From Campylobacter concisus (GTDB lineage Bacteria > Campylobacterota > Campylobacteria > Campylobacterales > Campylobacteraceae): 64,000 nucleotides of DNA. The notes under the pieces were generated by a model. That model did no database searches and was not told where the DNA came from. It saw nothing but the letters and a program-made list of their open reading frames with translations. This document shows, one piece after another, positions 62,849 to 64,000 of the stretch. Position 1 is the stretch's first letter. Each line of letters begins with the position of its first letter. The translations under genes and the position numbers were made by a program. The stretch lies in assembly GCF_015229955.1 (NCBI RefSeq), contig NZ_JAAKYZ010000007.1, forward strand, positions 1 through 64,000, written 5' to 3'.

Positions 62849-63710
62849 TTAATATCCTAGGCTTTTTACCATTTAATGTCAGAAAAAATGAGTATAAAGC
62901 ATCAATTTCATCTTTGCTAAGAACGTATCCTAGCTGGTAGTTACCAATAAAGCTTATAGCCTCTTTTAGATCGTTTATCTCTCCATGAGATAAATATGGA
63001 GCAGTTTTTGTAATATTTCTTAGTGATGGCACTCTTCTTAATCTTTTGCTTGTATCTAAGGCAGAAATTTTTTCTCGGCCAATATCTTGTGTCAAATTTC
63101 CTCCCAAATTTCTACCATTATGACAAGCAGCACAGCCTATATTATTAAATATCTCAAATCCTTTCTTTGCACTATCATCTATGGCATTGTTATCACCTGA
63201 TATAAAACGATCAAATGGTGAATCAACACTCAAGATAGCCTTTTCAAACTCAGCTATTGCATCTGCAATATTATCAAAATTAATGCCGTCATTATAAATT
63301 TTTTTAAATAAAATTTTGTACTCAGAGATATTATTTACAGAATCCACTATCTTGTCGTTATCTGAGTTTAGTTCTATTCTAGAAGTTATGGACTCTTTTA
63401 CTTGATCTTTTAAATTGCTAATCTTTGCATCGCTATAAAACAGATAATTTGCTGCAGCATTTAATATGGTTGGAGGATTTAAAGTGCCTTTTTCCATGCT
63501 ATCTTGGTTGCTTCCGCTTAAATTCCAATACAAGTTATGACAAGTTTGGCAAGAGTAGTTTTCATTTGGGCTTAGCCTTTTGTCAAAAAAGAGTTTTTTG
63601 CCAAGCAGAGCCTTTTCTTCATTATATTTTACTACCGTAAGAGGTTTATAGGATTCATATTTACAAAATGAAATAGTGATGATAAATAGACAAAGTATAA
63701 TGCCCTTCAT
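62838..63710 (-). CDS. Di-heme cytochrome c peroxidase family protein
   Basis: 290 residues with a signal peptide. Heme motifs are C54-QTC-H58 and C193-AAC-H197. LFFDKRLSPNENYSCQTCHN, PPTILNAAANYLFYSDAKIS, and RRVPSLRNITKTAPYLSHGE are family signatures of CcpA/MauG proteins. Members reduce hydrogen peroxide in the periplasm. It is shorter than the usual 320-340 residues. It is the first gene of a unit with the PAS-GGDEF-EAL gene, suggesting peroxide or respiratory signalling. Confidence 0.88.
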   Translation of the reverse strand: MKGIILCLFIITISFCKYESYKPLTVVKYNEEKALLGKKLFFDKRLSPNENYSCQTCHNLYWNLSGSNQDSMEKGTLNPPTILNAAANYLFYSDAKISNLKDQVKESITSRIELNSDNDKIVDSVNNISEYKILFKKIYNDGINFDNIADAIAEFEKAILSVDSPFDRFISGDNNAIDDSAKKGFEIFNNIGCAACHNGRNLGGNLTQDIGREKISALDTSKRLRRVPSLRNITKTAPYLSHGEINDLKEAISFIGNYQLGYVLSKDEIDALYSFFLTLNGKKPRILNEY

Positions 63711-63851
63711 AACGCCCCTAATTTTTAATTTTCTTTTTTATATCGGCAAATTTTTGATTTTTTATATAGTACATTATTTTATTGTTTTTTTGGAATTTAT
63801 GATACAATTCGCTCGATTTAGAAAATATTTATATTTCAGGGAGGAGAAGTC

Positions 63852-64000
63852 ATGAAAAAAGGCTTTACGATGATTGAGTTGATCTTCGTGATCGTTATAT
63901 TGGGCATATTAGCTGCGGTTGCTATACCAAAACTAGCTTTAACAAGGGATGATGCAGAGATATCAAAAACTGCTTCAAATATACAAACGCTTATTTCGGA
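63852..64000 (+). CDS. Type IV pilin/pseudopilin-like protein, N-terminal part
   Basis: The ATG at 63852 has a GGGAGGAGAAG ribosome region. KKGFTMIELIFVIVILGILA is the class III signal with the G/F cleavage site and the Glu5 of type IV pilin and type II secretion pseudopilins. Only 49 residues are in the window. Such proteins assemble into pili or secretion pseudopili after PilD cleavage. Confidence 0.85.
   Translation, partial: MKKGFTMIELIFVIVILGILAAVAIPKLALTRDDAEISKTASNIQTLIS

Noticed and set aside
1-64000. CRISPR arrays, insertion sequences, rRNA genes
   Set aside because: I saw no regularly spaced direct repeats, transposase motifs or rRNA core sequences. Only one tRNA was found.

Overview
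The window looks like chromosomal DNA of a Campylobacter, most like the C. concisus group. This is inferred from the AT-rich codon use, the periplasmic AssT plus DsbL/DsbI set, the separation of rpmI-rplT from thrS-infC, a short ThrRS without a TGS domain, a two-subunit-type pyruvate carboxylase A chain, HemJ and many host-associated surface genes. No database search was possible, so the species is an inference. Most of the window is ordinary core genome with small accessory islands and a notable number of decayed genes.

Layout. 1-5.8 kb: the tail of an unknown gene, an orphan metal-chelate binding protein, and an aryl sulfotransferase (assT) with its dedicated disulfide pair dsbL-dsbI, split by a carboxymuconolactone-decarboxylase-like gene. 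5.8-8.8 kb: a histidine kinase and response regulator followed by a small protein that is only the 'retention module' of giant type I secreted adhesins. 8.9-15.3 kb: housekeeping genes (thiD, purM, coaE, dapF, rplT, rpmI) and a secreted C69 dipeptidase. 15.4-19.1 kb: a long unusual leader, metE and a non-canonical MTHFR-like gene.

19.2-38.6 kb is a surface polysaccharide locus in which every gene is on the + strand. It opens with GDP-mannose and GDP-fucose synthesis (manC, gmd, fcl). A 2-aminoethylphosphonate pathway follows (PEP mutase, phosphonopyruvate decarboxylase, and a nucleotidyltransferase fused to an AEP transaminase). After these come a flippase, a FkbM methyltransferase, a GT10 fucosyltransferase-like enzyme, a methyltransferase broken by one stop codon, a propeller protein, a sulfotransferase, a protein with a ParB-like and a nucleotidyltransferase-like part, and four other glycosyltransferases. 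From about 22.8 kb it is visibly more AT-rich than its surroundings. The inferred product is a fucosylated, possibly sulfated and aminoethylphosphonate-decorated glycan. The cytidylyl-activated AEP and the unrecognised 486-residue protein are the best candidates for new biology.

38.6-47.5 kb: decayed gene remnants, tRNA-Val, an alanine/sodium symporter, rarA, ung, a YbaK-type editing protein, thrS and infC. 47.5-51.7 kb is a scrapyard: diverged duplicates, a decayed second copy of a SMI1/KNR4 immunity-like gene, a GC-rich gdhA, the intact SMI1/KNR4 gene and a decayed beta-propeller gene. 51.7-64 kb: pycA, hemJ, a TM2 protein, lspA, glmM, rpsT, prfA, a molybdate-binding protein, a flavoprotein remnant, a winged-helix regulator, dgkA, xth, a PAS-GGDEF-EAL protein overlapping a di-heme peroxidase gene, and the start of a type IV pilin-like gene that runs off the end.
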